DNA of 64,000 nt from Plicaturopsis crispa FD-325 SS-3 (Eukaryota; Basidiomycota; Agaricomycetes; Amylocorticiales; Amylocorticiaceae). Positions 34,032-45,430 of the stretch are shown piece by piece (the first letter of the stretch is position 1; every line of letters begins with the position of its first letter). The notes beneath the pieces are model-generated. The model was given only the letters and a program-made list of their open reading frames with translations. It had not been told where the DNA came from and searched no databases. Position numbers and translations under genes: made by a program. The stretch is from the NCBI GenBank assembly GCA_000827205.1, contig KN832554.1, positions 2,256,892 through 2,320,891 on the forward strand, written 5' to 3'.

Positions 34032-35078
34032 GGTAGAGTTGGTGTTGCTGTTCTTGCTGGCTGTTGGATAGGTGGAAAAAACGAGGGAAATCGGTTGGTC
34101 GACAGAACAAAAAGGATAGAGAAAGCGGATTGGATGAACCTATAGCATATATATGTGGCAGCAGGAGAGATACCGCGTAAAGGCGGGCAGGGCAGATGGC
34201 CGTTGGTGTTTAAGGATATTCAGCGCGAATTCTGGCGGCGCGACGCGGTCTTTGAAATCGTTCATGTTCCCTTTGTTCATATTTCATCTTGCCTTAATCT
34301 TGACGCTTCGACCGCGCTATGTCCCGCCCTCTGTAATATAAAGTACCAGTCGTCGAGGACGTTGCCATCGGTCTCCTTTATTGTGAAATAGCAGGGGACA
34401 TGATATATGCAAGGTCGAGTTGCCACCACTGTAGCGCATTCAAATACGATCGCCACATTTTTGGGGCAGGCCCTGGTGAGCTCTGCTACTCGAGATTGCA
34501 ACGAGATTGTAACTTACTTCTGAATAGATGTGTAAGTGGGCGTGCGTATAGCACACGTAGTCGGGAGCGTCGTATTTACACCGTACTTATATTCTGGCTA
34601 TGGGAAACGCCGTCCGCCGGGCCCTCTGTTTCGAGACTCCAGGGATGTGCCTTGAGGCTCGCGACATATGCACCACGCGGCTACCAGACTTGTAGCAGGC
34701 TACTGCTCGCTCATCCCCGAATGATCCCGCCTATATAGTTACTTATATTTTTCTGACAGTCCTTTGGATGCGAATAAGACAACTTCAAGCGCGGGGACAG
34801 GGAATTTTCATTATGCTGAGTACGACTCTGTGGCTCGAAATGAGTCGGGTTATGCTTCAATAAAGCTACCAATCGACTATCTCCCTATCTCCTGGCCGAC
34901 AGAGTGTGACGAGACTGACAGTGCGAGAGCAGCGCACAGACAGCGCACGCTGCTTACCAAATCGTTCAAACAATGAACGGATTTACGCGGAGTTTGAATT
35001 GCTTCGCCGACGTCAGCGTGCCCGTTTGAACAAGTCAGGATTCTATATCCTGTTGGGCCTGCTATTCGACGCGCGAGG
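34032..35078. promoter_or_regulatory. Divergent promoter region
   Basis: Over 1 kb between CDH1 and SPT7, head to head. Frames such as 34764-34976 have no homology and no matching splice sites, so I see no gene. Confidence 0.4.
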
Positions 35079-38017
35079 ATGAACGTAGGACGCGACACTA
35101 ATTTGTCTAAAGCACGTTAACTAACGCTATACCAATTTCATTAACAGAATCTGCTGAGGACGCTGACCGAGAGTCGTTCCTCGTTGGCGGACTCAGACCT
35201 CAAATTACTCTTAACGACTGTGAAGGATGGACGCGTGAGTTCCATGCTTCTAAGCCCTATGCCGTAGCTAACATCTCGGAAAGCGTCAAGCACACGATTC
35301 CAAGACCTCAGATGCGTTCTATGACTCCTTGGAAGGTCTCCTGCTCGACCTACGAACGATTACAATGGTGCGCCACCCTCGGATCGTGAAATGGACTCGA
35401 CTGACCCCAAATGTTTCAGGATAATCATGACGCGGAAGCCTTCTTGAAGCCCGTGTCGAAGACGGACTATGTGGATTATCCTTCCGGTATGTTTCAACCG
35501 CTTCACATGGGACGCGCACGCTCACACTCGTTCAGTGGTTTCGAATCCCATGGATCTTCAAACAATGCTTAAGAAAGTCAAATCGAAGCAATATAAGTCC
35601 AAGAAAGAGTTCAAGGATGATTTAGACCTCATTTGGCACAACTGTTACGCCTACAATGCTACAGAGGTGTGTGTCCTAGAGCGCTTGTCTACGCCGCTGT
35701 TCATGAAACCGTTGCAGAATCATCCCCTTCGCAGGTGTGCAGATCGTCTCGCAGCGAAGGCAGAGAAACTGTTGAAGAACATCACTGATCGCAAGGAGCG
35801 AGCGGACCCCGCCATCCCGTCGGACCTATCCCATGGGCCCAGGAGACTGAATGGTGCAAGAATCAACGGACATGGGCCTGCCCGCTCGACCCCTTCGGTT
35901 TCAAGATCTGCCAGCTCGACCCATCAGCTATCGAAAATTTTTGGCCGAGACGTTCCTTTTGCGGAAACTCCCGCCATTGTCCGCACAGCATCTGGGATGA
36001 CCACCTTTGCGCAATTGGACCGTGAAATCGACGAACAGGCTGGCCCGTCAAAACAATCCTACGGCTACGACGGCACGCCAACCTTGAGTGATCGTTTGAC
36101 AAGTTTCGCTGTTCCTACCCAATATGACAGTGACGAGAACGATTCTTCATTTGACGACTCGACCAAATCTAGCCAAGAGGAGGTAGGGGATAAACGGAAA
36201 TAGTAAGTGTTTTCTCCACGCGTCGTTTCAAAGGGAGCTGATATTCGTGCCAGTGGCGGGTTGGCTAGTCGGCCTCGCAAGCGTCCACGGCTGCATTCTC
36301 ATCCCGCTAACCGGGACCGGGATGTCACAGAGTTATGGTGGGACGCTGTCCAGTCGGACGCGCTGATCGGCAATGGTCTTCCTGTCCTGGTGCACTCGTC
36401 GTCGCAGCGAACGCCTGCCTCGCATCCGCGCAGCCCCAGGAAAAAGAAACGGCGAAAGGGGGCGACGTCGCCCGCCAACTCGATGCTTGGTCTGATGAAC
36501 AATAACATCAAGACAATGCGGCGAGTGCGGCAGACGCATGCCAAGTTCGCGGTATTGAATGCACATTCGGAGGAGGGAGGGGCAGCTGAAGAGTCCTTGG
36601 AGGCACCAGGTGAAATTATTGCAGAGACTGTCGATGAGAATCCGTGGAGACCGAGAGGCTCTGGGATTGAGCTCGGCGAGGAGAATGCGTCAGACTGTTT
36701 GCACTGGATGGGTGGGAAAGTCTTGGAGCACGCCGGCTTCCAAGGTCTGCGCTGTTGTTCATTCAGGGCTGGTGCATTTTTACAACTTTGCTTTTTAGGT
36801 ACTTCGAAGGTGGCCCTCGACGTGCTGACAAGCGTGACATCGGAATATTTTCTGAACGTCGGGCGAACGATTCGGTATTTGTGTGATAAGTATTCCAACC
36901 AGATGAGTGCTGAGGTATGTATCCTTTCCTTCATTCAATGCGCGGCCTGATCTCGAATTGTCCAGGAAATCATTCTGCATACCCTCTTCGAAAGCGGGAC
37001 CACCAAGATCCAAGATCTTGAGCGCTATATTAAAGACGATGTCATTCGTTACGGCTCTCGTTTGGGCGATTTAGAGAAGAAATTAGTGGGCGCTTACCGT
37101 GAAGTAGTGAGTATATCGGATGCCTTGACGTTGTTTCAAGTGACATCTGACTCTTGGAAATTCACAGACCGCTGTCGAAGTGCTCGACGACGACGATCTA
37201 TTCGGTAATGAGGACGAGGAGGAAGATGGTGCTTTCGTCATGTACGCCCTTGCATTCCCGTTACTCTTTCAAGTTGTCTCACCGTTCGATTTGCAGGGGG
37301 GAATTCGCAGATGCCTTTGGCGAAGATTTCCTTGGTCTTCGGGAGCTCGGAATTGCTGCCGAGCTTGGCATGTCGGATTTAAGCATTCCAAAACGACTGT
37401 TGAAGGGGAAAAGGAAAGGCGCAAACGAGGTTGCCACTGCTGCGTACGTATACTATTGCTATGTAGTCACCCGTGCACGCTTAAACGTGTACATCTATAG
37501 GGCAATACCAACCGAACCACCTCCACCATACCCACCGCCACCGCCGTTCATTCCCCTCACGTCGGACAAGATTGGCAAGCAGATCGGCCTTCTTCAACCG
37601 TATTACCATGCCCGCCTCCCACCCCAACCCACGTCCGTTTCAGTCGCTGTTCCCCTCTCTGTCCCGCCGAGTATGGCACCTCCGCTCCCTCCGCCTATTT
37701 CAGTTCCACAGGACGCACCCATCACTCTTCCGGATGATGTGCCCACACCGGTTCACGCTAAACTCGGGCCGCTCGGACAGGTTCTCAAAGGTGCGGCTGC
37801 TGGTGCCAGCAAAAAGAAAGTGAAAAAGGAGGGTGGCGTGTTCGGCATGCCCGACACCATAGATTCCGGCTCTGCTGTTGGCGACACGCCCAAGAAGAAG
37901 AAGGCATCGGGTGTGGGCACGGGAAATGGAGGGAAGAAGAAGGCCAAAGCAGTTGCAGACGGTGCCATAGACTCCCCAAGTCTTCCTCCGGGACCTATGA
38001 TCGCTGCGAACATTTAA
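35079..38017 (+). CDS. SPT7: SAGA complex subunit Spt7 (bromodomain, histone fold)
   Basis: Structural subunit of the SAGA co-activator; reads acetyl-lysine and pairs by histone fold with Taf10. The first coding exon is only ATGAAC (35079-35084). Exon 2 (35148 on) gives NLLRTLTESRSSLADSDLKL. The bromodomain is clear: AEAFLKPVSKTDYVDYP, VVSNPMDLQTMLKKVKSKQY and DLIWHNCYAYNATE (conserved Asn), then NHPLRRCADRL. A linker rich in Arg/Ser follows. The histone-fold region is CLHWMGGKVLEHAGFQ, GTSKVALDVLTSVTSEYFLN and RTIRYLCDKYSNQMS. The C-terminal third is Pro/Lys-rich with basic runs. About nine introns, in frame to TAA 38015-38017. Confidence 0.92.
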
Positions 38018-38303
38018 TCTATGCTATTCATTGTCGATTTCTTGTATTGCTTTACTAAGGATCATCCGTCTGTAGGATTATTGATTTATTTCATTGTGGA
38101 ATATATAATCCTGTCCGTTGTCAATCCGCTTGAAGATGATACCGTACCGTCAGTACTGCGGACTCCGGAGGACACGTGGAAGTGTACAGCATCCCGATTG
38201 CACTTTCGATTGCACCGCACTTTCTTCTTTGTTATTTATTGCAGTAGGCGCCAAATCTTCTGCTTTTAACATACCAATATCTCTTTCTGATTCACCAGTA
38301 GCA

Positions 38304-39504
<1,201 letters not shown>

Positions 39505-39859
39505 GCGGCTAGACGCGTAGGCGAGTCAGTTTGGACAATGTGACAGAAGGCATGAAAGAAAGAAAGAAGGTGTATCTGCCCTGTATATGATATGTGATCA
39601 ATGTACCACTTACTATAGCTCTTACTGCCGTGGATATACTATTCGACCGTTTCGCTTCGTTCCATCGAGAAATGGGCATGTGCTATTAACAAATGTATTC
39701 AAAGCATTGACATGGGAGTAGGTATAGTTGCAGGTAAGATATATGAACAAAGCAAATCAAGGAATCCACGGGTAGAAGAGTACAAGCTTGCATCAAGCAA
39801 ACGCTAAGAACTGCCGAACGATCGTCAGCCCGTCCCCTTGCCATCCCGACTAGAACAGC
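39505..39859. other. Convergent 3' spacer
   Basis: 3' untranslated sequence of two converging genes. No frame worth calling. Confidence 0.5.
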
Positions 39860-41543
39860 TCAGTCGTCCTCCTGAGGCGAGTGAGACCCAGCAGGCCACA
39901 CCTCAAATCTCGACCCCTCCTTGACACCGTGCCACGCAAGGGTGCTGTCTGCACTGCAGAACACGGGAACAGTGTTCGCGTTCAGGACGAGGACGGTGCT
40001 ATAGGAAGAGAAGACATATATAGATTAACGCAACATCGAATGGATACCGAAGGTTATTAACGCACAAACTAGGTACGAGGTTGAAGCGTTTACACGCGGC
40101 GCTGAGGATCTTGCCTGCACGGTGCCGCCCCCGGGCCCGAAACACCTGCGACTCGCCAGTCGGAGGAAAGGTGACTGTTATCTCAAAAAGCTCGTCCCGC
40201 TCGCCGTCGGCGCCTGCTTGTTTGGTGCGGGATTGTCTGATGGACCCGGCGCGAGATTGGGACATGAAGCTTTCCGCTAGACGATGGATAAGCACGCGTA
40301 CGAAGATATAGAAGTAAAAGCAAAGGGTGCATACCATATGAGGTGCGGTCTGCTGGATCGGCTTTCACCGAGAGCGATTTTACTGACGGAGACGAGCTTT
40401 CCGCCTTGACTGTGGCCGTGGGAGTCTGTTCCGCGGTTTCCGACCCCACAATCGACAGACGGGTATTGAGGGCGATTGAAGCGCCCGCTGTTCCGAGAGA
40501 GCGCGCCTCTTCAAAAGCGCGCTCGTCAGAATCAGAAGTGCGTGCAGAGTTGCCTGCATTGTCGATGGGGCTACTGCTTGGTGGCGGAGCATCAGCTTCA
40601 TCATCGGCACGCGTCTTTCCCTCCGCGTCCTCAGACGTTTGGCGCTCTGTGTCGGAGTCTCCGGCTTGCGCATCTCCTCCTCCTTCTTTGTCGTCTTCAC
40701 CATCGTCAGGATATAGTTGCTGCGGCTTACGCGGCGTGCGAGTATCCTTGAGCACTCTATTGGCTGCAGAGATGTTTTTGTTCATTCTGTTAAGTGCGAC
40801 CATGCTATTGTCTGCTTCGTGGTTGTACGTGTCGTTGGCCTGGTTGCCATTAACGCTGGTGTCGAGGTACATGGAGGGGTGGCGTTGACTATCGGCATCA
40901 TTGATATACGCGTCAGCGATACTGGCATCGGCCAAGAACGTATCTCTGCGGTGACTGTCATCATTGTTAAGGTTGTGGACATCGCCGACGGCATGTTCTG
41001 TTTCCTTGTGATGGTCGATGGGTGTGTCGGTAGTGTGTGCCTGGCGCGCGCTAGACATAAGCTTGTCTCCATGCGCATCACCGCCGTTGTGAGAGCTGCG
41101 AGCTGGCGTCGCAATTTCACCTGGCCTTGGCACCTCTTCCCCGTCGTTCAGCGACACTGAATCGCCTGTGTTCAGCAAGCGTATCCTTAACAAGCAGTGA
41201 TGTTGCGTACCTTCCATGCTCACGGTAATGACCGCCAGCGCGACGGATACATGCTCGTAGGTATCTTCGTCCACCACGACATTGTGTCCCATGCAAATGT
41301 CCAGCGAATCCGTCTCGAAACGCAGCCTCGCCTCGTGTGCAAACGCGAATTTCGAGCATGCGGTACGTTGTAACTCCTGTGTATGCCGTTATATTTTTCC
41401 AGGTGCTTGGAGAGCTATTGTGTACGCACCGCGTATGACAAAGGCAATTTTGCAAACACGCGCCTCCCGGATACCTTGTCATGCAGGACCACAAGATTGG
41501 TCCGGGCCCTGACCTCGGGGTTAACCGTAGAGGCAACATACAT
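39860..41543 (-). CDS. Uncharacterised protein with SUMO-like C-terminal domain
   Basis: The start at 41543 gives MYVASTVNPEVRARTNLVVL; exon 2 continues with HEARLRFETDSLDICMGHNV and VSVALAVITVSMEG. A long acidic, Asp/Asn/Ser/Thr-rich disordered middle follows (repeated Asp-Asn and His-rich stretches). The C-terminus (about 40290-39862) is FEITVTFPPTGESQVFRARG, RHRAGKILSAACKRFNL, then after an intron TVLVLNANTVPVFCSADSTL and WHGVKEGSRFEVWPAG. Strand, long helix, strand, x-D-S-TLxxxGVKEGSxFEV follows the pattern of ubiquitin-like domains of the SUMO/Rad60-SLD type, without a Gly-Gly end. I infer a SUMO-like fold, not a modifier. Intron joins are good; no other domain seen. Confidence 0.65.
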
Positions 41544-41997
41544 GGTGGCGACGGCGACGGCGGCTGATCTGCAGGCGTCAGCGATAAACGGCCGTCAGCA
41601 CGGCGAGCGAAGTGAAGGTAAGAGCCAAGCCCTCAACGCGTTGACAGGCGTCGGGTGCCACTTAATGAGCCCGATAGGGTCGTTCCGCATCCGGCATGTG
41701 GCGTCTCCTTCCTTCCCCTCCTCCTCCTCCCCTCCAGATCGTCCGGAAAATGCTACTAAACGACTCCGGATGCCACATAAATGAGCGATGACATACATAT
41801 ACCTCGGTGCAAGCTTCTCAGTTTTTTTTTGAGGGCCCCTTGGCTCTAATGCTCCCAGTGAATCCATTATATGGAATGCTGATTTTTGTACCCCTCACCG
41901 TTATCGTTGTAGCGCCACCAAAAAACATCCCGGTTTTATGAAAAGTAGCTTAAAATGACGGTACGATCCCGGGCGAGATTTGAGAGTGTCAAAAAGC
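41544..41997. other. Intergenic, no gene seen
   Basis: Contains a poly-T run near 41822 and no supported coding frame. Confidence 0.4.
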
Positions 41998-42102
41998 TGG
42001 ACGAACTGGGAATTGAACCCAGCACCTCTCGCAAACTGATTACGTAATCAGGAATTACGTAATATGCTAAGCGAGCGTGATAACCAACTACACCATCCGC
42101 CC
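41998..42102 (-). tRNA. tRNA-Ala(AGC) with intron
   Basis: Read on the minus strand, a full cloverleaf forms. The acceptor stem is GGGCGGA with TTCGTCC (including the alanine identity pair G3:U70), the anticodon stem CTCGC with GCGAG, the T arm CTGGG-TTCAATT-CCCAG and discriminator A. The anticodon loop is TT-AGC-A followed by a 31-nt intron (42034-42064) in the canonical place after position 37. The mature length is 74 nt without CCA. AGC decodes GCN alanine codons. The intron holds two copies of the palindrome ATTACGTAAT. Confidence 0.88.
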
Positions 42103-42494
42103 CTGACAATGCACTCAAAATAAAGGTCCTAGGATCAAAACCAATGAAATGCGAGCAGAAACGGCGGCGGGATAGTTTTTTCGGTGCGTATCTGAGCCTT
42201 TTCGATAAGAGAGCTACTCGTGTTGGGAAAAAATTACCGGACGAAACGCTAACTCTTACATATTTATGGGGCGTGGCTTCGAAAAATACGAGCTTTTATC
42301 TGGAGGGATTTGAGCGCGTTGACGTTGCCGCCGCCGTCGCGTACGAGCGCGCGTCTCGCGGACGTTACGCCACAAAATCCTTTCCACGTGTGCATTGTGC
42401 ACGAACGCCACTCACCACCAAATACTCACTTTCATTGGCTCTACATATCGCTACATTGGCCCTATTTTCCTTACCACTGGGCGCCTCTTTCAAC
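42103..42494. other. Intergenic, no gene seen
   Basis: Upstream of the 42495 gene; an upstream frame continuous with its first exon starts at 42144 but lacks bias and is treated as 5' UTR/promoter. Confidence 0.4.
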
Positions 42495-43530
42495 ATGGCG
42501 ACGATAGATCCTCGACGGCACGATACACTGATGTACATGAACATCGCAGCAGCGCAGGTTGCCCCGGAGAAGAGTGCCGAGGTGCTCGACAACCGCACTT
42601 GCCTTCGACTTCACAATCTCTAATCATTTCTTCCAGGAGTTTCGCATCGACGACTATATAAAAGCGTACTCTACAACGGGTCGACCACCAGCGCCTTGCC
42701 CACCTTTGCCATCCGGAGAACGCGAACGGATAGCACTCGGGTTGCCACCGCTTTTCCGTCCAACCCCGGTGAAAGCGACAGATGAGGACTCGAACACGGC
42801 GGCCAATGGACCCGCTGACGGCTCGTCGCTACCAGCGACGCAGTTGTACCATACACTAGCAAGTAATCCCGGTGGAGACGTGTGGCACACGATAACGGTG
42901 CAGTCGGAGTACAGCAACTATTCTCATGAGGTGCGTTTTCGTGTTTTGTTTCATGCTGCCGTCGTATTCATGTCTCTCGCAAGGAACTACGTCACTATGC
43001 GTACAAGAACGGTCACAAGTTCCCGCCAACACCTATCGCTCCTCATCTAATGCACCCCTTCACCGTGCCCTCTACGTCAAGTCTACACCAGTCGCGGCCC
43101 ACCCCACCACCACCCATAACGACTAACTTGAATCTAAGTCACACTTCAAACAGCGATTCCCCTGCAGCAGCTTTCAACCGCATAAATGGCCCGTCCGGCA
43201 CACCCGAACATCTCCTTACTATATCCTCGAGCCCACGGTACTCAAAACACAGTCTAGAGGTACGTCTGCCATGCCATCGTCATCTGCTCAAGGGTGTTGA
43301 TGCGAATGATTTTTTAGGAACTAAGAGTGTCGTATCTGGCGCTCGGTCGGGAACTGACCTCTGCGGAGATCATGCAGATAGCACAGGGCGGGCCACTGCC
43401 CACGAGCTCGTCTTCAATATCGGGATCGGGAAGTGGTGTACCACTTGCGCCCTCGGGCTCGAATGCTTCTTCTATATTCTCGCATTCTGGGGGTGGAGGG
43501 GCCTCGCGGAACACTGTGAGGCCCTTCTAA
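42495..43530 (+). CDS. Uncharacterised protein with duplicated EELR motif
   Basis: Exons 42495-42557, 42637-42930, 42984-43259 and 43318-43530, all phase 0. The protein is about 280 residues. The N-terminus is MATIDPRRHDTLMYMNIAAA. EFRIDDYIKAYSTTGRPPAP leads into low-complexity Pro/Ser-rich sequence. Two segments are related: HTITVQSEYSNYSHEELRHY and LLTISSSPRYSKHSLEELRV, each with Y-x(n)-S-x-EELR, and in each an intron falls between the two Glu codons of EELR. Such EELR motifs are reminiscent of a short motif near the end of Nup98-type FG repeats, but this protein lacks clear FG repeats, so I do not assign it there. The C-terminal tail is Ser/Gly-rich and ends SRNTVRPF. Function unknown. Confidence 0.7.
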
Positions 43531-44365
43531 CGGGTTCACCGGAGGACTTCGCTGCACTCTTGTCCACCGTCTCGTCAAGCGCATCGTTCCTATCTCGTCT
43601 TACTCTTCTCTCCGCCGCTACACGTCTCCATCGCATCACATCCAACACTTCCACGCTCAATGTATTTCCTCTCGCTTTCTAAGTACGTTGTTTTCGAACG
43701 CTTCTGCCATACTAACGCTACTCTCCGTTTTCTACTATTATCTATTCAATTGCAATATGTATGTTGACTTTTACACATTCCTGCTATCCATTGTGGGAAG
43801 CCTTTTCGTCGCACGCCCAGTTAGAGTGGCCGGGTAATATTACAGTACTGGTGCGATATCTTGCCTACTTTCCTCGAACTTTTCTTCCTTGCATTGACTG
43901 ATTACGACTACAGATTAGATAGAGATAGACCACAAGCCAAGAAGGATCACAACGGTCACGTCAGGCCCCCGTATGTAGATGCGTTTGATCGTTTGATCCA
44001 ACCCGTACTCAACGCACCATCCATTCAATCAATTCCACACTGCCACACCGCCATATTATTAATGCGACCCCTGCTCATCAGTAGTCTCCAATGCATTGCA
44101 TGTATGAGCAGCACGCTGATCAACGAGCACAAGTCGGCTCGATCATATGTTGCCGTGTGTAATTTGATCGTAGGCCTTTATAACCCTCGGTCTGCTGCCC
44201 ATGGAAAATCCAGCTGTGCTCACTCCCTCCCCATCACCCTACACATTCACTGACTGGTAAGCTCACGCATCGTCTTGTCTCGCCGTCCCTATCGCCCTCT
44301 GATCGTACCGCGTGCAGACTTTCGAGTCCCCTCACATTCATTACACGCTGCATATTACTCACATC
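43531..44365. promoter_or_regulatory. Promoter/5' UTR region of the repeat-peptide gene
   Basis: A TTTATAA element lies near 44176-44182. A likely 5' UTR intron runs 44257-44317 (GTAAGC donor, GTGCAG acceptor). No supported gene upstream; the 130-codon frame at 43861-44253 lacks bias. Confidence 0.4.
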
Positions 44366-45171
44366 ATGCGCTTTACTACGATATTCGCCGCCGTGCTCTG
44401 CGCTTTCGCATCCACCACCTTCGCCCTACCCACCAGCGTCCCTGCTAATGGTGTATCATCTGTCGTACGCCCGGCGAACTTGACCCACGTCGTGATCGAG
44501 CGAGAAACCGCGTTCGGCCAGCCCATCCAAGCGTACGTCATCCCTGACCGCCCATTTCTGCCACTATGCGTGCTAATCGGTGCATTGACAGTAAACGCGA
44601 CTGCGGGATCGTGTGCCAGACGCTCGGGAAGCTGTTCCCCAACATCCACAAGTATGTGCATGGCCTCTTCTATCTGAGGTGACTGGAACTGAATAACGTT
44701 TACTCGAAGGAAACGCGATTGCGGATTTGTGTGCACGGAGCTTGGAAAGCTGTTCCCTAACATTGCGCACGAGTAGGTCCATTTTTGTCACTCTATCCTT
44801 TCTCGAGGCTGAGGTTGCTTGCGACAGCCGTAAACGCGAGGTTGCAAACGAAAAGCGCGAGTGCGGCTGGTTCTGCCAGGAACTCGGCAAACTATTCCCC
44901 AATGTTGCTCACAAGTGTGTTTCATTCATTGCTCTGAAACGGACTGCAGGATGCTGACAGAACCGTGAATACTTAGGCGTGCCCCTGCTCCAGTAGTTCC
45001 GTTCGAAGGGGTGCCCGAAGTGATCGCACCCGGCGAATCAGTCAACAGGTCTTCCGTCTCTCTTTCTGCATAGTCGGTAGAAACTGACCACTCAATTGTT
45101 GACACAGGAAACGCGACTGTGGCGTTGTGTGCCAGTTCTTGCAGGACCATTTCGGCAATGTTATCCACTAG
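44366..45171 (+). CDS. Secreted Kex2-type repeat-peptide precursor
   Basis: Precursor of about 170 residues in six exons: 44366-44532, 44592-44651, 44710-44772, 44828-44914, 44977-45048, 45108-45171. A signal peptide (MRFTTIFAAVLCAFASTTFA) is followed by a ~35-residue leader with an NLT glycosylation site. Four related peptides follow, each after Lys-Arg: DCGIVCQTLGKLFPNIHK, DCGFVCTELGKLFPNIAHE, ECGWFCQELGKLFPNVAHK and DCGVVCQFLQDHFGNVIH. The consensus is [DE]CGxxCxxLGKLFPN. Two spacers (EVANE; a Pro/Val-rich one starting APAPVVPFEG) are also flanked by Lys-Arg. Every intron is phase 2 and sits just before a Lys-Arg codon pair. Dibasic sites between repeats are the known signature of KEX2 processing, as in pheromones, Rep1-type repellents and fungal RiPPs. 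The paired Cys suggest one internal disulfide. I do not know this peptide family. Confidence 0.8.
44592..45171 (+). repeat. Exon-encoded peptide repeats (four copies)
   Basis: Repeat copies begin at 44599, 44717, 44859 and 45115 (first residue after Lys-Arg). Copies 1-3 share LGKLFPN; copy 4 is the most diverged (FLQDHFGN). Exon lengths 60, 63, 87 and 72 nt are all multiples of three. Confidence 0.8.
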
Positions 45172-45430
45172 GTTGAGTGCGATTGGCACGTACGATGGAT
45201 GCTCGGACCATATTTTGGGACTCGCTCAGGCTCAGAATGATTCATGTTGTACTCACGTACCCTGCCTACTACAACGTTAATGATCATAGGGTATTTTTGG
45301 GAACAGATGTGCAATCAATAATTGCGTGAATCGATCATGCAAGACGCAGCATATGTATGCAGGCGAAGCAATACATTGAACGAGTCCACACATGCCTTTG
45401 ATGCACGTCCGTGAATAAATCGCTATGAAG
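45172..45430. other. Convergent 3' spacer
   Basis: Short gap between the peptide precursor and USO1, with no gene. Confidence 0.4.

Noticed and set aside
40343-40888. 181-codon plus frame opposite the SUMO-like-domain gene
   Set aside because: Antisense of an intact minus-strand gene; low-complexity Ser/Ala composition.
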